Shown in pieces: positions 33,386-42,976 of a stretch of DNA of 64,000 bases. Position 1 is the stretch's first letter. Every line of letters starts with the position of its first letter. The position numbers and the translations under genes were made by a program. Location of the stretch: assembly GCA_019752335.1 (NCBI GenBank), contig JAIEMJ010000023.1:124001-188000 (forward strand), written 5' to 3'. Origin of the DNA: Bryobacteraceae bacterium (GTDB lineage: Bacteria > Acidobacteriota > Terriglobia > Bryobacterales > Bryobacteraceae). The notes beneath the pieces are model-generated. The model ran no database searches. It was not told where the DNA came from and worked only from the letters and a program-made list of their open reading frames with translations.

Positions 33386-36300
33386 CTAGAAGGTGAGGCG
33401 CAGGGCTAGCTGGAGGATGCGGGGCTCGCCGGCGCCGGTGATGCGGAGGAAGTTGCCGTTGTTTTGCGCGGTGGTCGGGTTCGCGAGATTGACGCGATTG
33501 AAGGCGTTGAAGGCTTCAAAGCGGAACGTCGTCGCGATGCGCTCGTTGATGGCGAAGCGCTTGCCCATGCCGAGGTCGACGGTCGCGATGCCGGGTCCGT
33601 TGAAGACGTTGCGTCCGTGGTTGCCGAAGGTGCCGAGGGCATTGGGGGCGAAGGCGGCGCGGCGGAGCCATTCGGTGATGAGGTCATTGCGCGCTCGGTC
33701 CGTACTCAAGCGCGCGTCACCGATGAGGTCCGCGCGTTGGCCGCCGGTGCCGGTGCGCGCGTTGTCGACGCCGCTGCCGATGGTGATGGGCTGGCCGGCG
33801 TAGAGGTTCATGATGGAGTTCAGGCTCCAGCCACCAATCAGGGTTTGGGCGGCGCGATGGCGGAATTTGAGGGGCAGGTCCCAGAGGCCGGAGAAGGTGA
33901 AGACGTGCGCGCGGTTGAAGTCCGAGAGCCCTTTGTCGAAGGCCTGGTTGTTGGGATTTGTGCGGACCTGTCCAGTGCCTTTGTTGGCCGAGGTATCGTC
34001 GATCGACTTCGAGAACTGGTAGTTGGCGAGGAGGGTAACGCCTTTGCGATAGCGGCGCTCGACGGTGAATTGGAGCGCGTGATAGGTGGAGTTGCCGACG
34101 GGCTCCACCAAGGTGACATTGCCGAGACCGGGCGCCAGCGGACGGCGCTGATTCGTGGTACCGGTGGTGGCGCCGACGGCGTAGACGGCGGCGTTGATTT
34201 CGCGCAAGGTCATCAGGCGGGTGCCCTTGGAGGCGGCGTAGGCGAGGCGGGTGATGAAGCCGGCGGGGAGTTCGCGCTCCAGGGTGAAGTTCCAGGATTG
34301 GATGTAGGGATTGCGGAAGTCGGCGGCGTTGAGGAACTGGGTGCTGAAGTCCGGGAAGATGACATTCGAGGGGGGGCTCTTCTGGCCGGGGAAGGGATTG
34401 GTGGTGCCGAGCCAGGGATCAGAGAAGCTGTTTGCGGCGTTGCCGAAAACCGTGACGACGGTGCCGAAGGGCGCCTGGTTGGCCTGGCTGTTGGTGGCGA
34501 TGGAATTGAAGCTATCGAAGAAGATGCCGTAGGCGCCGCGAACGGCCGTCTTACCGTCGCCGAAGACGTCCCAGGCGAAGCCCAAGCGCGGACCGAGATT
34601 GCCCCAGGCGACGGGCACGGTACCCTTGGGGACGCCGGGGTCGCCGGCGTAGATGATGCCCTTGGGCGCATTGGGATAGCGGCGGCTCTGGTTGCCGGGC
34701 TGCCAGACGGCGACGCGGTCGAGTTCATCGGTGAAGGGGAAAAAGGGTTCCCAGCGGACTCCGGCGTCGAGCGTCAGGCGGCGGTGGACTTTAAACGAAT
34801 CCTGCACGAAGAGCCCCAGGCGGTGAAAACGCGTGTTTTTGTATTCGCCGATGCCCTGGGTGAGCGAGTTGAATTTGCCGAGGAGGAAGTCGCCGAGGCT
34901 GTCGCCGGAGAAAGGCGCGGCGCCGTTGAAGTCCCAGACGCCGTTGGCGCGGAAGTTGTTGACGATGTCGTTGCGGCCGCGGCCGTACTCGCCACCGAAG
35001 GTGAGGTTGTGCTTGCCGAGCGTCCAGCGCAGGGTATCGACGAACTGAAGCTCGCGGCGGGGGAAGCCGTTGGTGTCGCCGGTGTTAATGCGGAAGAAGC
35101 CGGCGATGTTGACGTCCCACTTGATGATGGGGTCGTTGTAGTATTTGATGCCGAGGTCGGCGAGGCTGCGGGTGGGCTGCGGCGGCGTGAAGTAGCCGTT
35201 GGTGCGATTGAAGCTGAAGAGGGCCTGGTTCAGCAGGCGGGGCGAGAGGGTATGCGTGTCGGTAATCGAGATGGACTCGTTGAACCACTTGCCGCCACTG
35301 GTTTGTTCGAGCAAATTGCGCTGATTGAGGAAGGCGGGCGAATCGGCCCAGGAGCGGTAGTAGCGGCCGGAGAGGCGATTGGCGGAGCTAAGCTGATGGT
35401 CACCGCGGGCCAGGATCTGCTGGTCATTGAGCGGCGTGGGGACGATGGTGGAGAGGCGTCCGGCGGCGCCGGCGTCGGGGATGGTGTTGTCGAGGATGAA
35501 ACGCGAAATCGGGCTGACGCGCGAAGCGGGAATCAGATTGCCGGGGAAGGGCGCGTTGGTGGTGGGGTCACGCAGGGCGCGGGCCTGGGCGGAGAAGTCG
35601 CCGCGGCGTTGCAGCGTGGTGGGCACGATGCGCAAGACTTCGGCCGGTACACGGCGCTCCAGGGTGCCTTGGTAGGAGAAGAAGAAGAAGGTGCGGTCCT
35701 TGCCGTTGTAGACCTTGGGAATGACGAGCGGTCCGCCGAGCGTGCCGCCGAACTGATTGCGCTTCAGGCCGTCCTGGCGGCGGCGGCCGGTGGCGGGATC
35801 GACGGGGCCGAAGAAGTTCGTGGCGTTGAGGGCCTGATTGCGGACGAACTCGAAGGCGCTGCCGTGCCATTGGTTGGTGCCGCTTTTGGTGATGGCGTTC
35901 ACCAGTCCGCCGGACTGGCGGCCGAACTCGGCGCTGAAGTTGTTGGTCTGTACGCTGAATTCCTGTAAGGCGTCGGGATTGGGAAACGGATTGGGGGCGT
36001 TCGAGTAGAGGTCGTTATTCTGCGCGCCGTCGAGGACGTAGTTGGTGGCGTTGGCGCGTCCACCGTTGACGGAGACTGGTGTTGTACCCGGGTAGGTGGT
36101 ACCGCTAGTGACATCGGCGCGGGGGTCGGCGACCACACCGGCTACCAGGCGCATCAACTGGGTGGCGTTGCGGCCATTGAGCGGCAACTCTTCGATCCGT
36201 TTTTGATCGACCACGGTGCGCAGAGTCGCGCTGGTGGTGTCGACGTTGACGACGGCGCTCGAGACTGTGACGGACTCATTCGTAGAAGCGACGCTGAGCG

Positions 36301-36607
36301 TGACGTCGAGTCGCGCGGCTTCGTTCACCTGCAGCCGGATGTCGCGGACTTCGCGGGCCTGGAAGCCGCTGGCTTCGAAGCGCACCTGATAGAGCCCGGC
36401 GGGCAAGGCGCGGAAGACGTAGCTGCCGTCGGCTTCGACGACGGCGTCGAAGGTAGCTTGCGTGCCGGTATTGGTCGCCCGGACTTTGGCGGAAGGAATG
36501 CTGGCGCCGGTGCCGTCCTTGATGAGGCCGGTGAGGCTGGCGGTGACGTTTTGGGCGGAGGCGGCAGCGGAACAGAGGAGGAGCGAAACTGCGAGACGAT
36601 GAAGCAT
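33386..36607 (-). CDS. Oar-like TonB-dependent receptor with carboxypeptidase-regulatory domain
   Basis: About 1073 residues from ATG 36607 (AGGGTGA lies upstream; a TTG at 36613 is less likely). Signal peptide, then a carboxypeptidase-regulatory-like beta sandwich (about 22-105; LTGLIKDGTGASIPSAKVRATN), a plug domain (LPLNGRNATQLMRLVAGV, VNGGRANATNYVLDGA) and a large outer-membrane barrel ending in RILQLALRLTF with a terminal aromatic. The GRNA plug motif and length are typical of acidobacterial Oar-like receptors. The substrate is unknown; complex glycans are often proposed for this family. The two coupled oxidoreductases downstream suggest a sugar-type ligand. Confidence 0.93.
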   Translation of the reverse strand: MLHRLAVSLLLCSAAASAQNVTASLTGLIKDGTGASIPSAKVRATNTGTQATFDAVVEADGSYVFRALPAGLYQVRFEASGFQAREVRDIRLQVNEAARLDVTLSVASTNESVTVSSAVVNVDTTSATLRTVVDQKRIEELPLNGRNATQLMRLVAGVVADPRADVTSGTTYPGTTPVSVNGGRANATNYVLDGAQNNDLYSNAPNPFPNPDALQEFSVQTNNFSAEFGRQSGGLVNAITKSGTNQWHGSAFEFVRNQALNATNFFGPVDPATGRRRQDGLKRNQFGGTLGGPLVIPKVYNGKDRTFFFFSYQGTLERRVPAEVLRIVPTTLQRRGDFSAQARALRDPTTNAPFPGNLIPASRVSPISRFILDNTIPDAGAAGRLSTIVPTPLNDQQILARGDHQLSSANRLSGRYYRSWADSPAFLNQRNLLEQTSGGKWFNESISITDTHTLSPRLLNQALFSFNRTNGYFTPPQPTRSLADLGIKYYNDPIIKWDVNIAGFFRINTGDTNGFPRRELQFVDTLRWTLGKHNLTFGGEYGRGRNDIVNNFRANGVWDFNGAAPFSGDSLGDFLLGKFNSLTQGIGEYKNTRFHRLGLFVQDSFKVHRRLTLDAGVRWEPFFPFTDELDRVAVWQPGNQSRRYPNAPKGIIYAGDPGVPKGTVPVAWGNLGPRLGFAWDVFGDGKTAVRGAYGIFFDSFNSIATNSQANQAPFGTVVTVFGNAANSFSDPWLGTTNPFPGQKSPPSNVIFPDFSTQFLNAADFRNPYIQSWNFTLERELPAGFITRLAYAASKGTRLMTLREINAAVYAVGATTGTTNQRRPLAPGLGNVTLVEPVGNSTYHALQFTVERRYRKGVTLLANYQFSKSIDDTSANKGTGQVRTNPNNQAFDKGLSDFNRAHVFTFSGLWDLPLKFRHRAAQTLIGGWSLNSIMNLYAGQPITIGSGVDNARTGTGGQRADLIGDARLSTDRARNDLITEWLRRAAFAPNALGTFGNHGRNVFNGPGIATVDLGMGKRFAINERIATTFRFEAFNAFNRVNLANPTTAQNNGNFLRITGAGEPRILQLALRLTF

Positions 36608-36778
36608 AGTCAATCACCCTTTCGCGAGACAGCATACTACAACCGCTGGCGCAATGTCGAAGATTCGGGAAACGTCATGGTATTACTAGTACTTAGAGAG
36701 CAGGAAGTAATATTTGACGCGGCAGAGAATACGTTGGTAGGCTCATGGAAATCGACTCCGCGAAAGGGTTTTAAATTG

Positions 36779-38476
36779 ATGTGGAAGTATTGCCTTGTTG
36801 CGCTCTTGGGTGCCCTGAATCTGATGGCCGTCCCGGCGCACTGGATCGAAGCACGGAACATCCGGCTGGTCGAGACGATTCGCATCAGCGAGACGGAGGT
36901 CGACCTGATCTTCCGCGTCGACGCGTATAACAACGACACGCAACCGGCCACGAACGTGGTCGCTTCGGTGCGCAGTATCACTTTCAATTCCGCGATCCTC
37001 TCGCAGGTGGTGTTGTTCTTTCCCGACATTCCGCCGTTTGGCCAAGTGACGAGCCGGAACACTTTCTCCGTTCGGCAGCGCTTGAGCGCGCAGTTCAGTG
37101 AGAATTTGCTGCGGTTCTTCTTCGAGATCGGCGAGGCGGCCTGCCAGATCAATGGGCAGACGGTGGCCGGTGGCGCGGTGAATTCCAGCAATCCTTGCCA
37201 GATATGCGTGCCTGGCGCCAATCCGACGGGTTGGACGAATGTTCCAGCAGGGACGTCCTGTAACGACGGCAATTCCTGCACGTCCGGGGATGTCTGTAAC
37301 GGCAATGGGGTCTGCGGAGGCGCGCCTGTGCCAGTGGACGATCGAAATGCTTGCACGATCGACAGTTGCAGTGCTGGGGTGGTCACGCACACTCCCATCA
37401 GTTGCGACGACAACAATGCGTGCACGATTGATATCTGCGATACGGTTCGAGGCTGCGTCAACACACCAATGGTCTGCGACGACAATAACGTTTGCACGAC
37501 CGATCGTTGCGATTCCACGACAGGGAAGTGCGTGTTCACGCGGAACGATTCCATTGTTTGTGACACCTGCGCCAACCCTGGAAATGCCTGCGACTTGAGC
37601 TATCGCGAGCCCGTCTCCAACAATTGCGTTGTGCAGGCGCAGACGTGCTCGCCGCATCCGCTGAAAATGCCGTTGGAGTTTGAGGGCGGGGCGCCGAAGC
37701 TGAATCTTTGTCTGAGCCTGGACACGACGCAGGGCACGCTGCTGGATCCGCTTTGCGACCCAAACGTGACGACGTGCCAGCGCAGCGGTTGCGGCGCCGA
37801 GTCCGCCGCTTGCGCCTATGCCGCTAAGGTGTGCCTGTCCGACACGCAAGGCGTGGGCATGTGTAATCCCGATACGGGCGGCTGCGTCTTTGGTGGCCGG
37901 GAGGAGTTGCCGACGACGACGTCGCTCGTGGTGTCGAAGCCGGTGGCGGCGGTGCCGACGGTGAATGGCTGCCAGGAAGTGATCGATGGCCGGGCGGAGG
38001 ACAAGTGCGCTCGCTTGACGGAGCGTCATCCGGAGTCGATTTATGCTTGCGTGAACGACGCTTGCGTGGCGCGGGCGCGGCAGAGTTCGGACGCTTGCGT
38101 GGCGCAGGATCCTTGCCTGGAGGCGCATCGCAGCGCCGAGGGCGCCTGCACGTTCGCGCCGCGCGATTGCGGTGCGGAGTTCGGCAACGACGTACGGTTT
38201 ACCTACGCTTGCCAGGTGGATCGCAGCGGCAGCCTGCCGCAGGCCGTTTGCACACGGGCGGCGAAGTGCGAAATCGGCGGCCGCCTATTGGCCGATGGCA
38301 CGCCCAATCCGGAGAACGGCTGCGAAGTGTGCGATGCGGCGGTGAACCCCACGGGCTGGTCGAACCGGCCTGAGTTGTCGGCCTGCTTTGCCGGCGCTGG
38401 CGTCGCGGGCGTCTGCCGCGTCGCCGGCGTTTCTACCTTGGCCGGCTTCTCTGGCCTGAAAGCGTCCTGCCAATGA
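36779..38476 (+). CDS. Cysteine-rich secreted protein with CDDNNxCT repeats
   Basis: 565 residues from ATG 36779; the N-terminus MWKYCLVALLGALNLMAVPAH is a signal peptide. Residues about 25-120 are strand-rich and nearly free of cysteine. The rest contains 46 of the 47 cysteines, including tandem modules of the form CDDNNACTIDICD and CDDNNVCTTDRCD. One module, C-x2-C followed by NPTGW and a later cysteine, occurs both at the start (NPCQICVPGANPTGW) and end (NGCEVCDAAVNPTGW) of the rich region. Such proteins are extracellular and depend on disulfide bonds. The downstream DsbA-like gene overlaps its stop codon, fitting that need. Confidence 0.85.
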   Translation: MWKYCLVALLGALNLMAVPAHWIEARNIRLVETIRISETEVDLIFRVDAYNNDTQPATNVVASVRSITFNSAILSQVVLFFPDIPPFGQVTSRNTFSVRQRLSAQFSENLLRFFFEIGEAACQINGQTVAGGAVNSSNPCQICVPGANPTGWTNVPAGTSCNDGNSCTSGDVCNGNGVCGGAPVPVDDRNACTIDSCSAGVVTHTPISCDDNNACTIDICDTVRGCVNTPMVCDDNNVCTTDRCDSTTGKCVFTRNDSIVCDTCANPGNACDLSYREPVSNNCVVQAQTCSPHPLKMPLEFEGGAPKLNLCLSLDTTQGTLLDPLCDPNVTTCQRSGCGAESAACAYAAKVCLSDTQGVGMCNPDTGGCVFGGREELPTTTSLVVSKPVAAVPTVNGCQEVIDGRAEDKCARLTERHPESIYACVNDACVARARQSSDACVAQDPCLEAHRSAEGACTFAPRDCGAEFGNDVRFTYACQVDRSGSLPQAVCTRAAKCEIGGRLLADGTPNPENGCEVCDAAVNPTGWSNRPELSACFAGAGVAGVCRVAGVSTLAGFSGLKASCQ

Positions 38477-39231
38477 AACTAACGATTCTGCTGCTCTGCG
38501 CGGCCGGGCTGGTCCCCGCGCAGGATAACGCGGCGCTCAAGAAGGAAATCGAGGCGCTGCGCGAGGGCCAGAAGGCGATTCAGAAGGACCTCGAAGAGAT
38601 CAAGGCACTGCTGAAGAGCCGTCCCGCCGCGGCGGCCCCGCCGACGGGCCCTGCCCTGCAGAATGTGCTGGTGAGTAGCGATGGCGTCCTGGTGCGGGGG
38701 GACCTGAAGGCGCCGGTGACGATTATCGAATATACCGACCTGCAGTGTCCGTTTTGCAGCCGCCATGCGCAGGGCACGTTCTCGCAGATTGAGAACGAGT
38801 ATGTGAAGTCCGGCAAGGTGCGCTATATCGTGAAGGACTTCCCGCTGGAGAGCATTCACCCGAACGCTTTCAAGGCCGCCGAGGCGGGCCGTTGCGCGGC
38901 CGAACTCGATAAGACGAAGGCCTGGGACATGCATGACCGGCTGTTTGCCAATCAACAGCGGCTGGGGCCGGAGCAGTTACCGCAGTACGCGGACGCCCTG
39001 GGGCTGGACGTGGAGAAATTCAAGGCCTGTTTGTCGTCGGGCAAATTCGCCGAGGCCGTGCGCAAGGATATGGCGGAGGCGCAGGGCGCGGGGGTGACGG
39101 GTACGCCGGCTTTTCTGATCGGCGTGACGGATCCGAAGACGCTGAAGATGAAGCCGCAGAAGTCGTTGACGGGGGCGCAGGCGTTTAACGCGTTTAAGGC
39201 GGCGATCGACGGGATGCTGCCGGCGAAGTAA
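38473..39231 (+). CDS. DsbA/thioredoxin-fold disulfide oxidoreductase
   Basis: 252 residues. A signal peptide (about 1-16) is followed by a coiled-coil segment (about 19-50), an Ala/Pro linker and a DsbA-type thioredoxin domain with CPFC (C92, C95) and the cis-proline segment GVTGTPAF. The coiled coil may dimerise the protein, as in DsbC/ScsC-type isomerases. It would oxidise or shuffle disulfides outside the inner membrane. Its ATG overlaps the stop of the cysteine-rich gene (ATGA), so the two are made together, strongly suggesting that protein is its client. Confidence 0.92.
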   Translation: MKLTILLLCAAGLVPAQDNAALKKEIEALREGQKAIQKDLEEIKALLKSRPAAAAPPTGPALQNVLVSSDGVLVRGDLKAPVTIIEYTDLQCPFCSRHAQGTFSQIENEYVKSGKVRYIVKDFPLESIHPNAFKAAEAGRCAAELDKTKAWDMHDRLFANQQRLGPEQLPQYADALGLDVEKFKACLSSGKFAEAVRKDMAEAQGAGVTGTPAFLIGVTDPKTLKMKPQKSLTGAQAFNAFKAAIDGMLPAK

Positions 39232-39240
39232 GCCGCTTGA

Positions 39241-39423
39241 TCACTTTGCTGCCTTGAACCGTTGCACCAAATCAGCTGGCGCAATGATGACGGTGGACTT
39301 GTGCTGTTGCAGTCTGTGCACCGGCTTGTCACTGGTGACCAGATAGTGCGCCAGTCCGGCCTCCGCTATCGCCAGCAAGATTCGCTGACCACGACCGCCG
39401 CAGAGAACGAGCCGCTCACCCTA
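39241..39423 (-). pseudogene. C-terminal fragment of a PIN-domain toxin
   Basis: The frame ILLAIAEAGLAHYLVTSDKPV followed by LQQHKSTVIIAPADLVQRF matches the end of PIN-domain ribonucleases (alanine-rich helix, YLVTxD motif, final strand and helix). A stop codon lies directly upstream in frame and no start codon is present, so the N-terminal half with its catalytic aspartates is gone. No antitoxin is adjacent. The rest of the gap to 39550 holds no gene I can support. Confidence 0.55.
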
Positions 39424-39574
39424 TGAACCATGCCGTAAACGGCTGATTCTGAAAGACCCCCTCACTCCTCTGAAAACGTCGGCGCTCCCGAAGGACCCCC
39501 TCGCTGCGCTCGGGGCTGGTTGGCGCGGCAATCGGGGTGCCTCCGCTTGCGTGAAGACCGGTATACTGCAAATC

Positions 39575-41548
39575 ATGCGTTTCCTTTCGATTCTGTGGGC
39601 GTTTTGCGCTCTGGCGGCTACGCCGACCCTTGACGAACTGTTGAAGCTGAAGGCGATCAGCGGGGCTCAGGTCTCACCTGACGCGCGCTGGGTCGCCTAT
39701 ACGCAAGGGGAGACCGACTTTGACCAAAATGCGTTTCTGTCGCAGGTCTTCGTCACCGACGGCTCAGGCAAGAACCGGCAATTGACGCGGGCGCGCAAGA
39801 GTTCCACCGATCCGCATTGGTCCCCGGATAGCCGCTGGATCGCCTTTCTGAGTGACCGGGAAGGCGGCAAGAATCAGATCTTTGCGATCTCGCCGGAGGG
39901 GGGTGAGGCGGTGCAACTGACGAAGTCCGAGACGGCGGTGACGGCTTTCGAATGGTCACCGGACGGCGAGTGGATCGCCTTCGTTGCCGCGGCCAAGCGT
40001 CCGGAGGAGCGGAAGAAGACGCTGGGCGAGTTTGACGTGGTGCGGAAGGAGTACGCGTATGCGCATCTGTGGCGGGTGAAAGTGGCCGACGCGCTGAGCG
40101 CGCCGCAGGCGGGCGCGAGCTTGACCACGGGTACGGCGTATTCCGTGGGTGGCTTCGATTGGTCACCCGACGGCCAGCGCATTGCCTTCGCCGCGCAGCG
40201 CAATCCGGACCTGATCCAAGGCCATACGTCGGACATCTACATGCTGAGCGTGGCCACGAAGGAGGCGAAGAAGGTGGTGGACCTGCCGGGTCCGGACCGG
40301 GCGCCGCAGTTCTCGCCGGACGGGGCGTGGATCGCGTTCTCGTCGGCCATGGGCAATGCGAAGGGCTTTAGTACGATCAACTCGCGGGTGGCGATCGTAG
40401 CGGCGACGGGTGGTGCGGTGAAGTCGCTGACGGATGCGTTCGATGAGAACCCCAGCATCGCGGCCTGGAAGAAGGACGGGATCTACTTCACCGCGTCGCA
40501 GAAGACGGAGGTGCATGCTTATCGCCTCGATCCGGCGACGGCCAAGATCACGCGGCTTTCGGCGTCGTCGTTGAATGGCGGGCTGTCGTTGAGCGGCGAC
40601 GGCCAGCAGGCCGCGTTTCTCACGGCGGGCGCGGAACAATTGAGCGAGGTGGCGGTGACAGCGGTGGCGGCGTGGAAGCCGCGGGTGCTCACGCAGTCGA
40701 CGTCGCAGACCAGCGGCTGGACGTTGCCGAACGACAGGGTGATCCGCTGGGCGAGCCAGGATGGCACGATGATTGAAGGCGTGCTGAGCCAGCCGAAGGA
40801 CTTTGACCCTTCGCGCAAGTACCCGTTGCTCTGTGTAATCCACGGCGGGCCAACGGGGGTGGACCGGCCGCAGATGGTCCACGCGCGCTATTACCCGATT
40901 GACTTGTGGACGGCGCGGGGCGCTTTGGTGCTAAGGGTGAACTATCGCGGTTCGGCGGGCTACGGCGAGAAGTTCCGCCAGTTGAATATCCGCAATCTGG
41001 GCGTGGGAGACGCTTGGGATGTGGAAAGCGGCGTCGACTACCTGGTGAAGCAGGGCTGGGTGGATCCGCAGCGGGTCGGCGTGATGGGCTGGAGCCAGGG
41101 CGGCTACATCTCTGCTTTTCTCACAACGCATTCGACGAAGTTCAAGGCGGTGAGCGTCGGCGCGGGGATTTCGAACTGGGCGACGTACTACTACAACACG
41201 GACATCACGCCCTTCACGATTGCGTATCTGGGCGCCAATCCGGCGGCGGATCCGGCGATTTACGCGAAGACGTCGCCGATGACGAAGATTCAGTCGGCGC
41301 GCACGCCGACGCTGATCCAGCACGGCGAACTCGACCGGCGGGTGCCCATCGCCAACGCCTACGAATTACGGCAGGGGCTGGAGGATCGCGACGTCCCGGT
41401 GGAGATGATCGTTTACAAGGGATTTGGGCACGGCATCACCAAACCGAGGGAAATGCGCGCCGTCTTGCTGCACAATCTGCTGTGGTTTAACCACCACATC
41501 TTCGGAGACCCCGCGCCAGACTTTACGCTGGCGCCGAAGGGCGAGTAG
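39575..41548 (+). CDS. Secreted S9-family prolyl oligopeptidase-like peptidase
   Basis: 657 residues from ATG 39575; MRFLSILWAFCALAAT is a signal peptide. The N-terminal part is a seven-bladed propeller with WSPD repeats (HWSPDSRWIAFLSD, EWSPDGEWIAFV, DWSPDGQRIAFA, QFSPDGAWIAFS). The C-terminal alpha/beta-hydrolase has the nucleophile in GWSQGGY (about Ser507), an acidic residue in HGELDRR and the histidine in GFGHGI. It cleaves short peptides, like acylaminoacyl-peptidases or dipeptidyl peptidases. A TATACT hexamer ends seven bases before the ATG and no Shine-Dalgarno is seen, so the message may be leaderless. Confidence 0.94.
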   Translation: MRFLSILWAFCALAATPTLDELLKLKAISGAQVSPDARWVAYTQGETDFDQNAFLSQVFVTDGSGKNRQLTRARKSSTDPHWSPDSRWIAFLSDREGGKNQIFAISPEGGEAVQLTKSETAVTAFEWSPDGEWIAFVAAAKRPEERKKTLGEFDVVRKEYAYAHLWRVKVADALSAPQAGASLTTGTAYSVGGFDWSPDGQRIAFAAQRNPDLIQGHTSDIYMLSVATKEAKKVVDLPGPDRAPQFSPDGAWIAFSSAMGNAKGFSTINSRVAIVAATGGAVKSLTDAFDENPSIAAWKKDGIYFTASQKTEVHAYRLDPATAKITRLSASSLNGGLSLSGDGQQAAFLTAGAEQLSEVAVTAVAAWKPRVLTQSTSQTSGWTLPNDRVIRWASQDGTMIEGVLSQPKDFDPSRKYPLLCVIHGGPTGVDRPQMVHARYYPIDLWTARGALVLRVNYRGSAGYGEKFRQLNIRNLGVGDAWDVESGVDYLVKQGWVDPQRVGVMGWSQGGYISAFLTTHSTKFKAVSVGAGISNWATYYYNTDITPFTIAYLGANPAADPAIYAKTSPMTKIQSARTPTLIQHGELDRRVPIANAYELRQGLEDRDVPVEMIVYKGFGHGITKPREMRAVLLHNLLWFNHHIFGDPAPDFTLAPKGE

Positions 41549-41553
41549 GAGCC

Positions 41554-42966
41554 TTAGGACAGCACTCCGTGCACGACGTTGCCGGCGACGTCGGTGAGGC
41601 GGAAGTCGCGGCCACTGTAGCGGTAGGTGAGGCGCTTGTGGTCCAGGCCTAACTGGTGCAGGATCGTGGCGTGCAGGTCGTGCAGGTGGACCTTGTTTTC
41701 CGTGGCGGCGAAACCGAACTCGTCTGTGGCGCCGTAAGCCGTGCCGCCCTTGAAGCCGCCGCCCGCCAGCAAGTACGTGAAGCCGTCCGAGTTGTGGTCC
41801 CGCCCGTTTTGTACGTTGATGCGGCCGGACGTCTCCACCGATGGCGTACGGCCGAACTCTCCGCCGATCACCACAATCGTGTCTTTCAAAAGTCCGGACT
41901 GCTTCAAGTCGGTCAGCAGTGCCGCGATCGGCTGGTCGGCCTGGCGGGCCAAGTCGCGGTGGACGAGGATGTCATGGTGGCTATCCCAGGGGATGTCTTC
42001 CCCGAAGTAGACTTGCACGACGCGGACGCCGCGCTCCACGAGCCGGCGGGCGACGAGACAGCCGCGGGCGAAGTCGCCGTCGCGCGTCGCTGAGCGCCGC
42101 TTTGACGTGCTCTCGGCGATCTGGTCCGGAATGCCGTAGCGCTCGCGGACAGCGGCCGTTTCCTTGCGGACATCGAAGGCGTCCAGCGCTTCCACCTGCA
42201 TACTGAAGGCGGTCTCCATGGCCGCGATCCGGCCCTCAAGATTCGTATCCTGCCCACGACGTTCCAAATCCAGCCGGTTCAGCGCGCCCACGAGGTCGAG
42301 TTGCCGGCGCTGCTCCGGCCGCGTGATGCGGCGATTCGTCAGATTCTGGATCATCTTCTCCGGGTCACTCTCGTCCGTGGGGACGTAGGTGCCTTGATAC
42401 GCCGACGGCAGGTAGCCGTTGCTCCACAACTGCGGGCCGACATGGGGCGTGCCCGCGCACAGCGCGATGAAGCCCGGCAGATTCTGATTCTCCGTACCGA
42501 GGCCGTAGGTGATCCAGGAGCCCATGGAGGGGTGCCCGGCAATCAGACGACCGGAATTCATCTGCGTAATCGCCTGCTCATGGGAGGGAAGATCGGTATG
42601 CATGGAGCGAATCACACAGACATCGTCGATGCAAGCGCCCAGTTTGGGGAAGAGCTCACTCACTTCGAGGCCACTTTGCCCGTAGGGCTTGAACTGCCAT
42701 GGGGAGCCCAGCAGGCGCGCATTGCGCATGTCCTTGCCCTTTTTGGCGTTCTTCAGGAACTCTTCGGGAATGCCCTGGCCGTGGTACTTGGTGAGCAGCG
42801 GCTTGGGATCGAAGGTGTCCACTTGGGAGGGCCCACCATTCAGGAACAGATAGATGACGTGCTTGGCTTTGGCGGCGAAGTGCGGCTGGTTAGCGGCCTG
42901 GGCGACGCCCAACATGCCGAAGCCGGCTCCAAAGGTGCGTAGGGCGTCTCGCCGGGTGAATTGCAT
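41554..42966 (-). CDS. DUF1501 protein with Tat-like signal
   Basis: 470 residues. The N-terminus MQFTRRDALRTFGAGFGMLG has twin arginines. The body has the DUF1501/sulfatase-like motifs VIYLFLNGGPSQVDTFDPKP, SHEQAITQMNSGR, SMGSWITYGLG, IVVIGGEFGRTP and GRDHNSDGFTYLLAGGG. DUF1501 proteins accompany cytochrome-bearing DUF1549/DUF1553 proteins in Acidobacteriota and Planctomycetota; their role is unproven, with polysaccharide breakdown often suggested. Here the partner gene ends ten bases upstream, forming a two-gene operon. Confidence 0.93.
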   Translation of the reverse strand: MQFTRRDALRTFGAGFGMLGVAQAANQPHFAAKAKHVIYLFLNGGPSQVDTFDPKPLLTKYHGQGIPEEFLKNAKKGKDMRNARLLGSPWQFKPYGQSGLEVSELFPKLGACIDDVCVIRSMHTDLPSHEQAITQMNSGRLIAGHPSMGSWITYGLGTENQNLPGFIALCAGTPHVGPQLWSNGYLPSAYQGTYVPTDESDPEKMIQNLTNRRITRPEQRRQLDLVGALNRLDLERRGQDTNLEGRIAAMETAFSMQVEALDAFDVRKETAAVRERYGIPDQIAESTSKRRSATRDGDFARGCLVARRLVERGVRVVQVYFGEDIPWDSHHDILVHRDLARQADQPIAALLTDLKQSGLLKDTIVVIGGEFGRTPSVETSGRINVQNGRDHNSDGFTYLLAGGGFKGGTAYGATDEFGFAATENKVHLHDLHATILHQLGLDHKRLTYRYSGRDFRLTDVAGNVVHGVLS

Positions 42967-42976
42967 AGTGGATTCC

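Noticed and set aside
33464-35968. 834-codon open frame on the plus strand
   Set aside because: Antisense to the TonB-dependent receptor; the Gly/Ala/Glu-rich translation has no domain and reflects codon bias of the real gene.
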